From: Hymenobacter polaris
GTDB taxonomy: Bacteria > Bacteroidota > Bacteroidia > Cytophagales > Hymenobacteraceae
DNA: 64,000 nucleotides
Reading direction: 5' to 3'
Assembly: GCF_012927305.1 (NCBI RefSeq)
Contig: NZ_JABBGH010000002.1
Span: 620,001-684,000, forward strand
In this document: piece by piece, positions 44,954 through 54,372 of the stretch
How positions within the stretch are numbered: position 1 is the first letter of the stretch
Layout of the letters: the number at the start of each line of letters is the position of its first letter
Notes under the pieces: generated by a model
What the model was told of the DNA's origin: nothing
Seen by the model: the letters and a program-made list of their open reading frames with translations, nothing else
The model's database searches: none
Position numbers and translations under genes: made by a program

Positions 44954-46417
44954 TCACCGGCAGAAAATTATCTCCGGAAACTCGCACGCCCGCCCCGGTC
45001 CCAGCACGAACACCTCCGTGCGGGCATCATTGAGCAGGTGCTTATCAGACGCCGCCGCGATGCTGCCGTAGGTCATCAGCTCGGCCAGGCCGTGCTGCAA
45101 GGCGTAGGCATCCACCACTTGGCGCAAGCTCACCTGCGGGCGGCCGCGTAGCAGCTGGTCGATGTTGGCCAGCAGCACCGCCTTATCTACCACGCGCGGC
45201 CCCATCAGCGGCACGAAGTCGGTTTCTTCCTGCTGCGCCACGGCCAGCTGCCGGGGCACGATGCTGCTTTCGCGCTCCCCCAGGTCCAGAATTTCCTTGG
45301 TTTCGCTGGCCTGGTATTCGGCCCGGCCGTCGATTTCCAGAAACACCGCGTCCTCGGGCGGCGCGTCCATCACCTCAAAAGCTAGGCAGCGAATATCCTG
45401 GATGAGCGCTAGCGAGCGTCGGCGCTCGCGCAGGTTTTTCTCCGATACTATCTTTTCCAGCTTGCGGGCCAGGGCATGAAATGAATCATTCACCTTCTGC
45501 CCCTCGCCGTGCAGGTAAAACCTGATTTTGCGCAAAAAGCCGTCGCCCGCCGCCAGCCCCCGTGCGTGCAGCAGCCCGAACAGCTGCTGCACCAGTGCGT
45601 CCAGCTCGGCCTTTTGGCGCGGGTCGGTGAGGTGCTGGTAGAAGGCCTCGAAGCTGCGGCCTTGCGGCGTGTCGCGCAGGGCATCGAGCGCGTCGAGGGC
45701 CAGGCCCAGCAGGCTGCCCTTGGTGTGCCCGGCGGCCGACTGCTGCTGATAAATCTGCTGCGTAATCGCCCGAAAATTGCTTTCCACCTCCCGAAAGTCG
45801 CGCAGCAGCCCCCGCGCCAGCCCGTTCACGTTTTGGTAGCGCTCGGTTATCTGCACGTCGTCGTAGGTCACCACCGCTTTGGCTATTTTCAGCTCCCGAA
45901 TCTGCTTGTCGAGGTCGCTGCGCTGTTTTTCCAGGTCGGCCAGCTTGGCCCGCCAGTCGGTGTCGGAGTTTTGCACCAGCTCGCGCAGCTTGTGCAGAAT
46001 GTCTAAAAACCGCGACTCGGTGCCCACGTGCGCCGGCTTGTCGAGCAGCGCCTGCACCCAGTCGAGCACGCTTTCCAGCTCTGGCGTGAGGGTGTGCTGG
46101 TCGGCCCCGTGCTCGTCAGTGTAGAGCGTAAGGTAGCCGTCGCGCACCCATTTCTTGAGCAGCTGCGCAGCCTGGTCCTCATAAGGCAGACCTAGGGTGC
46201 TCAAGTCGCCCTCCTCATCGCCAGCCTGGTTGGCATCCAGAAAATCGGCCAGCAGCCCCGTCAGCTTTTCACCGCTGATTACCGGCAAGTAGCTGCCCGC
46301 TTTAAAGCTTTCCTGCAAAAAGCACAGCACCAGCGCCGCATTCCGGCTGCGCAACAGCCGCACGAACACGGCCGGCCGGTCGGGGCTAAACAGGGCGCGG
46401 TAGCGGGGATAGAGCAT
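44954..46417 (-). CDS. jetA: Wadjet type I kleisin-like subunit JetA (DUF3375)
   Basis: This 487-residue protein matches DUF3375: it starts YPRYRALFSPDRPAVFVRLL, followed by RSRNAALVLCFLQESFKAG, KKWVRDGYLTLYTDEHG (winged helix), RFLDILHKLRELVQNSDTDW and a coiled region (LADLEKQRSDLDKQIRELK). The C-terminal half includes LRERRRSLALIQDIRCLAFE and a final winged-helix-like part. JetA is the kleisin that bridges JetC heads and JetB. It is the first gene of the operon, transcribed from the AT-rich spacer shared with the second SMC operon. Confidence 0.95.
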   Translation of the reverse strand: MLYPRYRALFSPDRPAVFVRLLRSRNAALVLCFLQESFKAGSYLPVISGEKLTGLLADFLDANQAGDEEGDLSTLGLPYEDQAAQLLKKWVRDGYLTLYTDEHGADQHTLTPELESVLDWVQALLDKPAHVGTESRFLDILHKLRELVQNSDTDWRAKLADLEKQRSDLDKQIRELKIAKAVVTYDDVQITERYQNVNGLARGLLRDFREVESNFRAITQQIYQQQSAAGHTKGSLLGLALDALDALRDTPQGRSFEAFYQHLTDPRQKAELDALVQQLFGLLHARGLAAGDGFLRKIRFYLHGEGQKVNDSFHALARKLEKIVSEKNLRERRRSLALIQDIRCLAFEVMDAPPEDAVFLEIDGRAEYQASETKEILDLGERESSIVPRQLAVAQQEETDFVPLMGPRVVDKAVLLANIDQLLRGRPQVSLRQVVDAYALQHGLAELMTYGSIAAASDKHLLNDARTEVFVLGPGRACEFPEIIFCR

Positions 46418-46683
46418 GCAATAACTTGATTGTAAGTGTGTAATGAATACTATTAGTGTGCGATTTATACTTGATTATTAAAAGTTTTGCAAGCTATATA
46501 GGCCGGTGTAGCAGTCCAAAACTATCTACTATGCCCATGTAATTAGAAATTGCCGAGCTGGCTAAAGTAATTAGTAGCTACTTTCTGCTATTATTGCTGA
46601 GGCAATTATACTGCGCACTGGGGCAAAGGCATTGCAGAGTGAGTTTTAGTTAGTAAGATAAGTGGTAGCCAAGCACATAGGTT
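46418..46683. promoter_or_regulatory. AT-rich divergent promoter region between the two SMC operons
   Basis: This is the least GC-rich gap in the island, with many TA-rich steps (e.g. CTATTATTGCTGAGGCAATTAT at 46588-46609 has a small inverted repeat, TTGC and GCAA). Both operons should start here. No firm promoter box was assigned. Confidence 0.55.
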
Positions 46684-48018
46684 ATGAATGTAAATAGCCT
46701 TTTTTATGAAGAGTTCCGCCGCCAAGGCAAGCTACTGATGCCTGACCGGCCGGTGCTGCTAGCTCTGCTAAAGCTCTATACCTGGCTTGCCACCTCGGGG
46801 GCCGACTTTTTCACGGAAGACCAATTGCGGGATGCCTTAAAAGCTGGTGAGGCAGATTCTCCCGATACAGAGCATAATTCGCTTTATACGCCGTGGCAGC
46901 GGCACACTTTGCTGGTGCGGGAGTTGCAGGTATACTGGCTGCTGCGGGGCGTAGAATCAGGCACCACAGTTACCTATCGGTTTAAACCCCATGCCAGGGC
47001 TATTTGCAAGCGCTTGCACACCACCTTATTTAGTAAGCTGGTGGTTAGCCAGGTCGAAGCGGCTTTTCGGCGTCTGCAGCAGGGGCTTGGGGAAAGCGAA
47101 GAAGATTTTTTGAATTGGGCGCGGGAGTTGCTGCCGTTGGGCCTGGAGGTGGAACAACAATTGGTAGCGTTGGACAACGACATTGAGGAGACAATCCGCC
47201 AATTGCGGCAGCAAACCAGCCAAAGCGAGGAGTCCTTCTTAGCGGTATTAGACTACGTGAGCGCAACGCTGGATAACCTGTTGCAAAAAGCCGATGAGCT
47301 TAACCGCGCCTTCGACCACGCGGCGGACTTGGAGCAGGAGCTAACCCATATTTACACGGGTAAGCAGTACGAAAGTGAAGCTGTGGACCGGGAGGCAAGG
47401 GAAGCTCTGCGATTTATTCGCCGCGCTCGCCAGCGCCTCAACGAGCTAAGCCTACGACTCGATTGGGTGCGGCCCCGCGTGCGGGCCGTGTTCGGCAACT
47501 TGAAAAAGCTGCGTTTTGACCGCAAAACCGAACAGTTTTTAGAGCGGCTGCTGAACGCTGAGCCAACAACCAAGCCCCAGTTGCCGGCGGGAGTAGCCCT
47601 GGCACGCCTCGTTTACCGGCCGTTACGCTACGAGCGGGTACCCCACGCGGGGCAGGTGCTGCCTGCCGTGCCAGTGCCCGCAGCCGTGCGGCCCACTAAT
47701 CAGCGGGCTCAACAAGATTTTAAAGCCAGAACGGAGGAGATGTTACGCGTGCGGGGCCGCGTGCAACATTGGCTGACCCAACTGCGCGCCGAGCTGCTTC
47801 AGGCTGGTGCTACAGTCGATTTTCGGGAGTTTGGGCAGCGCCTCGCCGATAGCGAAGGCCCGGCGGCCTACGAAATAGTAGCCCAGGTGCTGGCCACAGT
47901 GCGGCGCGAAGACGAACTAAATCGGAACTGGCAGCTGCATATAATTGCGCAAGAGGAGAAAATTGAAAACGAGTTTGGCATTATCAATTTATGGAAACTG
48001 ACGCTGACCAACCCCTAG
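46684..48018 (+). CDS. Second SMC system: kleisin-like JetA/MksF-type protein
   Basis: This 444-residue protein starts SLFYEEFRRQGKLLMPDRPV, a winged-helix-like N-terminus, followed by long helical stretches (SQVEAAFRRLQQGLGESEED, LDYVSATLDNLLQKADELNR and LEQELTHIYTGKQYESEAVD). A C-terminal winged-helix-like segment reads ENEFGIINLWKLTLTNP. It is not similar enough by eye to DUF3375. The role as the kleisin of a Wadjet/Mks complex comes from size, gene order and the downstream SMC gene. It overlaps the next gene by 28 bases. Codon and base use are AT-richer than the flanking chromosome, and CCTAGG is nearly absent. Confidence 0.65.
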   Translation: MNVNSLFYEEFRRQGKLLMPDRPVLLALLKLYTWLATSGADFFTEDQLRDALKAGEADSPDTEHNSLYTPWQRHTLLVRELQVYWLLRGVESGTTVTYRFKPHARAICKRLHTTLFSKLVVSQVEAAFRRLQQGLGESEEDFLNWARELLPLGLEVEQQLVALDNDIEETIRQLRQQTSQSEESFLAVLDYVSATLDNLLQKADELNRAFDHAADLEQELTHIYTGKQYESEAVDREAREALRFIRRARQRLNELSLRLDWVRPRVRAVFGNLKKLRFDRKTEQFLERLLNAEPTTKPQLPAGVALARLVYRPLRYERVPHAGQVLPAVPVPAAVRPTNQRAQQDFKARTEEMLRVRGRVQHWLTQLRAELLQAGATVDFREFGQRLADSEGPAAYEIVAQVLATVRREDELNRNWQLHIIAQEEKIENEFGIINLWKLTLTNP

Positions 48019-48653
48019 GCATTCCTGCCTTACCCGATACTACTGCTGGCCAAGGACTTTTTCATGAGTTGGACACGCTGCTGCGGAGTGGGGTGCATGT
48101 ACAAGCAGCGCACCCCGAGCAGCAACACCTCATGCCATATCTGCGAAAAAATGAGGCGGCGCTTATTGCTTTTTACCGCGACTGGCACATGGGGGCGCAG
48201 CTCCAGCATCGCCACGAAGAGCCCCACCGCTACTACTTCTTGGAGCCGCCGGCCAGTAGCTGGGCGCAAGCCGGCGCTGCTTTTCAGCGCGAGTTGGAAG
48301 CCAAGCATATTATCGTGGCAATGCTGCTGTGCAAAGTATTTCTCATCGATTTACAAAAGCCGGAATTTGAGTCGGTGCCGGCGCTGATGCACTTGCTGGA
48401 GCGCGAATACGAGGATTACCGCGATGGGCTATTTCGGAAGCTTGCCCAGGTGATGGACAAGCGCGAAACCCAGCTGGATAGCGAAAGCGTGCAGAAGCTG
48501 GTGGGTCAATGCCTGTCGCTATTCAAAGACCTGGGGTGGCTGTGCCGCACGGCGGCGGGTGGCTGGCGGGTGCTACCGGCCCTAGACCGCATCCGCGACC
48601 TGTACCAGAATGAAATAAGGGCCATGCCCGACCGTTTTAAAGCTGCTTCCTAA
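47991..48653 (+). CDS. Second SMC system: JetB/MksE-type subunit
   Basis: This 220-residue protein has a helical core (QQHLMPYLRKNEAALIAFYR, AFQRELEAKHIIVAMLLCKV) and a C-terminal segment, LGWLCRTAAGGWRVLPALDR, resembling a winged helix. Overlap with the upstream gene and a one-base gap to the SMC gene show tight coupling. Assignment as the MksE/JetB partner rests on position and size. I could not match it to DUF4194. Confidence 0.6.
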   Translation: METDADQPLGIPALPDTTAGQGLFHELDTLLRSGVHVQAAHPEQQHLMPYLRKNEAALIAFYRDWHMGAQLQHRHEEPHRYYFLEPPASSWAQAGAAFQRELEAKHIIVAMLLCKVFLIDLQKPEFESVPALMHLLEREYEDYRDGLFRKLAQVMDKRETQLDSESVQKLVGQCLSLFKDLGWLCRTAAGGWRVLPALDRIRDLYQNEIRAMPDRFKAAS

Positions 48654-48654
48654 C

Positions 48655-51600
48655 ATGCCGACCCCCTACTATCCCCGCTTATATCGGCTTTCCACGCTGA
48701 ACCTCATCTACCACGGCAGCTTCGACTACCAGCTCAATCCCTGGTGCACCAGCTTTGCCGGCGAAAGCGGTGTAGGCAAAAGCATGATAGCCGATTTGCT
48801 GCAATTGATTTTTGTGGGAGCGGGCGAGTATAAATCGGCTACGCACGCCAAGGGCAACCGCCCACCCGAAGGCCTGGTGCTGGATGATGCCGTGGCCGGC
48901 GGCAAAGGCCTAGGCTATGCTTTCCTAACAGTAGAAGTGCAGGAAAGCCGTTTTGTGGTGATAGGCTGCTACTTGGCGGCGGCCGCTCGGGTGGTTACGC
49001 CCTTCATCGTGCAGCAGGGTATCAGCTTCGCCGGCCAATTGGAGCCGTTGAAACGGCCCCTCGGCTACCAGGATTTTTTGTCAGCGGGGGGCCTGGTGTT
49101 GCCGCGGGCCGATGCCGAAGCACACATGCGGTCGAACGAACGGGTAACGCTCCGATTTTTTGACCGGCTGAGCGATTATCACCGCATTCTGTACGATAAC
49201 GAGATTTTACCGCTGGACGTGAATCAGCCGGGAGTGCTGCGGAACTACGCGAAAATAATCCGGTCGTTTTCGCGTAGCGGCGATTTGGACCAGCACAAAA
49301 CGAAAGACGATTTAAAGAATTTTCTTTTTGGCGAGGAAGCCAAAAAGGCTATCTGGGACAACTACCAGAAGCGTATCGGCGAAATCAGCCAGCAGCTGGC
49401 CGACCATCAGCGCAACACGAGCCTCATCGCGGACATAACCGATAAGCTGACGCGGTTTCGGGGGCTGCACGAGCGCCGTCAGGCGGCCCGCAAGGCCGAA
49501 GAAGCCTTGTTGTTGGCTCGGGTTATTTACCAGCAGGGCGAGGAGCTGCGGGCCGCCGCCGCGCTTGCAACGGCAGCGAGGGCTACGGTGACTGGGCAGA
49601 CCAAGCTATTGCAGCTGGAACGAGCCGCTAGTCAGCAGCAACTTGAATCCGTACGAAAAGAGCTGACTGATTATCTGAGGTTAGTTGAAGAGCAGAAAAA
49701 ACTGTCGGACAAGCAGCAGAAATGGAAGCAAACCGAATCAGCCGCTCAGCAAAAGCAGCAGGAATTGCGCCCGGCAGCCGACAAAGCCCGGCAATACCGA
49801 GAAGCAGTAGCACAAGTAACGAGCTGGCTGCGCACGCACGGCAACCTCGCCGAGCTGCGGGTGGCGCAACGACGACACCAGCAAACCCGGTGGGACTACG
49901 AGCTGGTAAGGCGGCTGGATGAGCAGCTGGCGGCGGATAAGCTGACGACGACTTTTGAAAACACCAACTGGACCACGGCTCGCGCCGCAGAGCACGCCAT
50001 AGCCACCTTGCGCGAGCAGGTGGCCGAAGGCCTGCGCGGCCACGTCTTTACTGACTTAACCAATCCCGATTCGCTGGCGCGCTGGGCCTTCGAGCGCAAG
50101 CGAGCCTTGACGCTGGAAGAGGAAAGCATTCTGACACATTTCGGCCGCTTTGCTGAATTGCGCCGGGTAGAGTCTGAAGCGGCGCACTACCTGCACGGCC
50201 CCGATGAGCTGTTTGCGCATCCCTTGCAGTTGATTGAAGGAGAGAAGTCCGGGTTTTGGCTGCATTTGCAGGGCGTGCGTGTATGGGTGCCCCGCCTAGC
50301 CCTAGTCAACTGTGCCTTCACCGATGCCGATGCTTACCGTATTACTCGGCTTTTTGCTAAGCGGCAGGAAGCCGCTCAGCACAACCTGAAGGCATTACAA
50401 GCCCGCCTGCAACAGGAGGAAGCTGTGTACGCCGCTCTGCAAAAAGTGGCGGGCTGGCAGCAGGCCGTTGAACTGGTAAGTCAGCGTGTCGCGCTGAGCC
50501 AAGCAGTAGGGGCCGGGCTGTTGCCCGATAGCAGTGTTTTTGATGGGCAGTTGGAGCTGTATGCGGCCGATGCCGACGTGCGCGCCACCCATGAGGAAGC
50601 CGAAGCGGCAGCGCAAAAGGCGAACGAAGCCTGCATGGAAGCGCAAATTCAGCAGGGTATCATTAGTAGCAAATTGAACGACATAGCGGTCAGGCTTAGC
50701 GGCAAAGATGAGCGAGCGTTGACCGAAAAAGACACGGCGGCGCAGCAAGCTAACGCAAGTACCGAACAGAAATTAGCTGGCTGGATGCGCGAGCATACTA
50801 TCGGGGCCGAGCAGCTGCCACTCGGTGAATTAAAATTGGCATCGCTGCGTGCGGATATTGCTGAGTTGAGTGCCGCAGTAGGCACCCAGCGTACGCTGGT
50901 CGAGGGGCTGCGGAAGGACGAAGATGCCGCCCGGCTGCTACGCGATACGCAACTATCTGCAAGCCAAGCCGCTACTGCTACTTATGAAAAAGCAACCGGG
51001 CAGGCCGCGCCAGCGCCCCCAGCCAGCGCGCCAGCAGCAAGCGAGGAACCCGACGAAAAAGAGTATAAAGATGCAGTAGCGGCGTACCGCAAGGAGTTTG
51101 ATACAATAATGGGGCGCTACCTGACGGATGCTGACCGAGAGCGGCTGAGCTACGACGATGCGCTGTCATTGCTCATCCAGGAAGTGCTGCCCGATGTAGT
51201 TCACGGCTTTGTGGAGTCGGAAGAGGCGCTGGGTTTGATTGAGGCACGCCTGCAAAACATCAACGAGGCGAACAATCAGATTGCCGGTTTGAAAATCCAG
51301 CTGTTGCGGGGCGTATTCGAGCGGGTGCGGGAGGCTTTCGACGAATATATTGAAGAAGCGAAAAAAATCAAACGGTATTTCCTGGCCAAAAACGCGCAGA
51401 TTACTGGCGGTTTCAGCCCTAAGCTGGACCTGGTGCTGTCGGACGAGTATCCCATTGGCTGGATTGGTGTTTTTGGCCAGCTGCTCAGCGAGCGGGCCGC
51501 TGGCAACTCCAGCCTCTTCGCGCAGCTGAGCAGCCTGGAAAGCATGCAGGAACTCATGCGCAAGGCCTACCTGAGTAGCGGCGGCAAGGTGCAGAATGCC

Positions 51601-52047
51601 AGGGACACCGACCTGCTCAACCCCAAGTCTTACCTGGACCTGAGCTTCGACATGAAATCGGCGAGCGGGCGGATTAATCACGGTAGCACCGGGCAGACGT
51701 TTATGGCCGCCGCGCTGCTCAATATTGCGCGTCTCTCGGTGATTGGCGGCGGCAGCAAGCGCCCCGGCATCCGGCTGATTCCCGTGGACGAGGCGCACGG
51801 GCTGGGCAGCAATTACAAGGCGCTGCTAGCCCTGGCCCACGAAGAAAAATACCAGGTGATTTCGCTGTCGGTCGGTCCCATGATTGAAACCGCCAGCGCT
51901 GAACACCGGCTGTATTTTCTGGCTTTCGACCCCGACCCTAATACCTTGCTAAACTTGCACCCCATGATGCTTAATCTTCAGCAAAAGTTGGTGCCGGCGG
52001 CTCTGCCTATGCTACCCTCCGATAATCTCTTTGCCAATGGTGATTAA
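48655..52047 (+). CDS. Second SMC system: SMC-like ATPase (JetC type)
   Basis: This 1130-residue ATPase has Walker A FAGESGVGKSMIADLLQLIF at about residues 34-53. Long coiled arms are separated by a hinge around residues 480-600. Near residue 1003 a signature-like GRINHGSTGQTFMAAALLN appears in place of the classical LSGGE. Walker B IRLIPVDEAHGLGSN is near 1043. The arms are rich in Gln, Ala and Glu. Compared with the type I JetC next door, it shares architecture but little sequence by eye. It is most like non-type-I Wadjet SMC subunits. It overlaps the next gene by 11 bases. Confidence 0.8.
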   Translation: MPTPYYPRLYRLSTLNLIYHGSFDYQLNPWCTSFAGESGVGKSMIADLLQLIFVGAGEYKSATHAKGNRPPEGLVLDDAVAGGKGLGYAFLTVEVQESRFVVIGCYLAAAARVVTPFIVQQGISFAGQLEPLKRPLGYQDFLSAGGLVLPRADAEAHMRSNERVTLRFFDRLSDYHRILYDNEILPLDVNQPGVLRNYAKIIRSFSRSGDLDQHKTKDDLKNFLFGEEAKKAIWDNYQKRIGEISQQLADHQRNTSLIADITDKLTRFRGLHERRQAARKAEEALLLARVIYQQGEELRAAAALATAARATVTGQTKLLQLERAASQQQLESVRKELTDYLRLVEEQKKLSDKQQKWKQTESAAQQKQQELRPAADKARQYREAVAQVTSWLRTHGNLAELRVAQRRHQQTRWDYELVRRLDEQLAADKLTTTFENTNWTTARAAEHAIATLREQVAEGLRGHVFTDLTNPDSLARWAFERKRALTLEEESILTHFGRFAELRRVESEAAHYLHGPDELFAHPLQLIEGEKSGFWLHLQGVRVWVPRLALVNCAFTDADAYRITRLFAKRQEAAQHNLKALQARLQQEEAVYAALQKVAGWQQAVELVSQRVALSQAVGAGLLPDSSVFDGQLELYAADADVRATHEEAEAAAQKANEACMEAQIQQGIISSKLNDIAVRLSGKDERALTEKDTAAQQANASTEQKLAGWMREHTIGAEQLPLGELKLASLRADIAELSAAVGTQRTLVEGLRKDEDAARLLRDTQLSASQAATATYEKATGQAAPAPPASAPAASEEPDEKEYKDAVAAYRKEFDTIMGRYLTDADRERLSYDDALSLLIQEVLPDVVHGFVESEEALGLIEARLQNINEANNQIAGLKIQLLRGVFERVREAFDEYIEEAKKIKRYFLAKNAQITGGFSPKLDLVLSDEYPIGWIGVFGQLLSERAAGNSSLFAQLSSLESMQELMRKAYLSSGGKVQNARDTDLLNPKSYLDLSFDMKSASGRINHGSTGQTFMAAALLNIARLSVIGGGSKRPGIRLIPVDEAHGLGSNYKALLALAHEEKYQVISLSVGPMIETASAEHRLYFLAFDPDPNTLLNLHPMMLNLQQKLVPAALPMLPSDNLFANGD

Positions 52048-53038
52048 GAATGCATTGCTTCTCAACAAGGAATTCACCTGGCGCACCATGCGGGCATTAC
52101 ACGAGTTGCGCAATCAGGGCCAAACGAAACTGCAAGTATTACGCGGCAACGCGTACGTGCAAGACTTGCTGGCCCGTCACCTAATCGTGCGTAAGCCGCG
52201 TAATCAGCAGATTCTGCTCAAGGTAGCGGGTTCAGGATTCGATGATGAATTCGACAACGACATCGCTGTCGACTATGCGCAGGCAGAGCAGTTTTTGGTG
52301 AAGCACCAGCTAAATACCAGCTATCTGAACCACACGCTGGCCCAGCTGCAAGGGCTGGCCGGGCTATTCAATAACGCCCTGCTCATTTCGCGCTCCGAGC
52401 TCAGTCGGCAAGATATCAGCAGCCAATACATGGGCGGTAGCAAAGTGCTCAAAAAGAATCCAATGTTGTATCGTGATGCGCTCAAGCTCTTGGGACTACA
52501 GGCGATGCCGGTATCAGACCATATTTCCCAGACGGCGGTTTACAAGACGGGGGCGTTTCGGGCCCAGGTGATAGTGCTGTGCGAGAACGAGTCGTACCTA
52601 AAGCAGCCCGCCAAAGCGCAGCGGGCCGGCGTGGAGCTACTGAACGCCGGCGGCCGCAACGTGGGTAAACTCGAAAAATATTTCGTGCCAGCAGCAGATA
52701 TCTCCCTCTATTATGCCTGCGATTGGGACTATGCCGGCCTCACTATTTTTCGGACTATCGCGGCCGGGTATCGGCGCCAGGGACGGCAGATTCAACTTCT
52801 CACGCCAGTAGCAGGCGCTGAGCGCAAGGCCGTGCATTCAGCCGACCATTTCAGCCAGTGGAGTCCCCGGCTATGGGACGATGACTTGGAGCCGGATGCT
52901 TTGGCAAAAGACGTTTTCTCGCCGGAACAGCAGCAATTGATTGCTAATTTGATAGCAAAAAATGAGTGGATAGAAGAAGAAAGCAGCGAGTTTATAGCCT
53001 TGCTCAATGCCAACGGAGTAGCAAATACTGCTATTTAA
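52037..53038 (+). CDS. Second SMC system: JetD-type Toprim nuclease
   Basis: This 333-residue protein has an N-terminal winged-helix-like region (IKNALLLNKEFTWRTMRALH) and a C-terminal Toprim domain. The conserved residues are Glu in QVIVLCENESYLKQPA (about 183) and the Asp pair in YYACDWDYAGLTIFRT (about 229 and 231), the same layout as JetD of the type I operon (E...DxD...G). It is expected to cleave DNA selected by the SMC complex. An upstream TTG at 52031 is possible. ATG 52037 is used because it overlaps the SMC stop in the normal coupled fashion. Confidence 0.8.
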   Translation: MVIKNALLLNKEFTWRTMRALHELRNQGQTKLQVLRGNAYVQDLLARHLIVRKPRNQQILLKVAGSGFDDEFDNDIAVDYAQAEQFLVKHQLNTSYLNHTLAQLQGLAGLFNNALLISRSELSRQDISSQYMGGSKVLKKNPMLYRDALKLLGLQAMPVSDHISQTAVYKTGAFRAQVIVLCENESYLKQPAKAQRAGVELLNAGGRNVGKLEKYFVPAADISLYYACDWDYAGLTIFRTIAAGYRRQGRQIQLLTPVAGAERKAVHSADHFSQWSPRLWDDDLEPDALAKDVFSPEQQQLIANLIAKNEWIEEESSEFIALLNANGVANTAI

Positions 53039-53047
53039 TCAAGCGTA

Positions 53048-54370
53048 TCAGGTTTGTGTCCAGTTCAGCAAGTCGTCTTCAACCGAGCACCTTAGATAGC
53101 CGGTAACCGGGTCCGTGTCAATTGCCACTCCGTCCGCGCTCAGCAGTTCTCCTTGCCCCACTCGAATATAGGAAACTTCGCCCCGAATTACCTGCCCGCC
53201 TGCGTCCGTGAATAGCGGCCGGGTAAACTCGCCCTCCACGGCCGCGCCCTGCCCGGCCTGCGGGTACAGCAGTCGCACCTGTGTGGCTCCGAAATGGTGG
53301 GCGTAGGCAAAAAGCTGGCGCAGGTCGGTTTCGGCGTGGCGGCTGGTGGGGCGCTTCCACTTGGCATCGAGTACGAGGCAGCCGTGGGTAGGGTGCTCAA
53401 GCACTATATCGGGCTGCATTCGGCTTTGCTGGCCGTTTTCGGCCTGCCAAAATACTACTTTGGGCGGCTTGCTCACCGTCCAGCCGGGCGGGGCTAGGCG
53501 CTGCAAGGTGCGCAGCAGATAGGCTTCCCACACGCGGTTCATGTTGAAAAATAGCGCAATCAGCTCCTGCGGGCCGCTACGCACGTCGGGGCTGAGGCGC
53601 AGCAGCAGCAGGCGGGCGATGCGCAGGGCTGGGCGGTAGGGGACCGTTTTGCGGTCGTAGCGCAGGCGGGCAAAATGGGCCGCCGTGGGGCGCAGCGGCT
53701 CGGTGTCGGGCCAGGCCAGCAGGGCGCGGGCGGCCCGGCCACGCAGGCTGGGCGTAGCCGTGAGGGTAGGCAGCAGCCCTAGGGCCTGCCGCAGCAGGCG
53801 GTGGAGCAGGTGGTCGCGGTCGTAGGTCTGGTGGCGGGTGTAGAAGCGCTCCTGGTGCACCACGTTGCGGACCAGGTGCGGGCCGAAAAGTAGGCTGCCT
53901 TTCAAGGCTTTCACCTGGCCCTCGCGCTGCCGGTAGCGCTTCACCAGGCCCCGGTGCAGCAGGGCCTCTACCTCCGTCAGAAACAAGGCTAGGTAGAGGT
54001 CGAGCAGGCTGTTTTCGCGCTCGTGCAACTGGGCCGTGTTGAACGAGTCAACGGGTAACAGGCCGGCTTCGGCCAGCATCTGCAGCAGCAGGGTGCGCCA
54101 GCGGTCGAACGGCTCGTGGGGGGTAGGGGTGGCGCCGGGCACCGCGTCGGCCTTGGGCAGCACCTCGATGGTGAGGTCGCCGGCTTGCAGCACGCCCACG
54201 TAGTGTTTGAAGCGGATGCCGCGGTGCCGGATGTCGTAGTAGCGCCGGCCCGCACCGGTGTCGTGGTAGCGCAGCAGCTGCTGCCAGTGCGCCTCGGTGA
54301 ACTCGGCCCCGTTTTGCCAGTAGCCAATGGGTAGAAGGCTGTGCTCCAGCACCCGGATGAGGCCCGCCAT
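53048..54370 (-). CDS. mcrC: McrC-type restriction nuclease subunit
   Basis: This 440-residue protein matches the McrC family: WRTLLLQMLAEAGLLPVDSF, LALFLTEVEALLHRGLVKRY, RQREGQVKALKGSLLFGPHL and FYTRHQTYDRDHLLHRLL in the N-terminal half. The PD-(D/E)xK nuclease core is near residue 320-337 (QPDIVLEHPTHGCLVLDAKW, with catalytic Asp, Asp and Lys). It cuts DNA when the McrB motor translocates. It follows mcrB with a 2-base gap. The catalytic residues are intact. Confidence 0.93.
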   Translation of the reverse strand: MAGLIRVLEHSLLPIGYWQNGAEFTEAHWQQLLRYHDTGAGRRYYDIRHRGIRFKHYVGVLQAGDLTIEVLPKADAVPGATPTPHEPFDRWRTLLLQMLAEAGLLPVDSFNTAQLHERENSLLDLYLALFLTEVEALLHRGLVKRYRQREGQVKALKGSLLFGPHLVRNVVHQERFYTRHQTYDRDHLLHRLLRQALGLLPTLTATPSLRGRAARALLAWPDTEPLRPTAAHFARLRYDRKTVPYRPALRIARLLLLRLSPDVRSGPQELIALFFNMNRVWEAYLLRTLQRLAPPGWTVSKPPKVVFWQAENGQQSRMQPDIVLEHPTHGCLVLDAKWKRPTSRHAETDLRQLFAYAHHFGATQVRLLYPQAGQGAAVEGEFTRPLFTDAGGQVIRGEVSYIRVGQGELLSADGVAIDTDPVTGYLRCSVEDDLLNWTQT

Positions 54371-54372
54371 CG

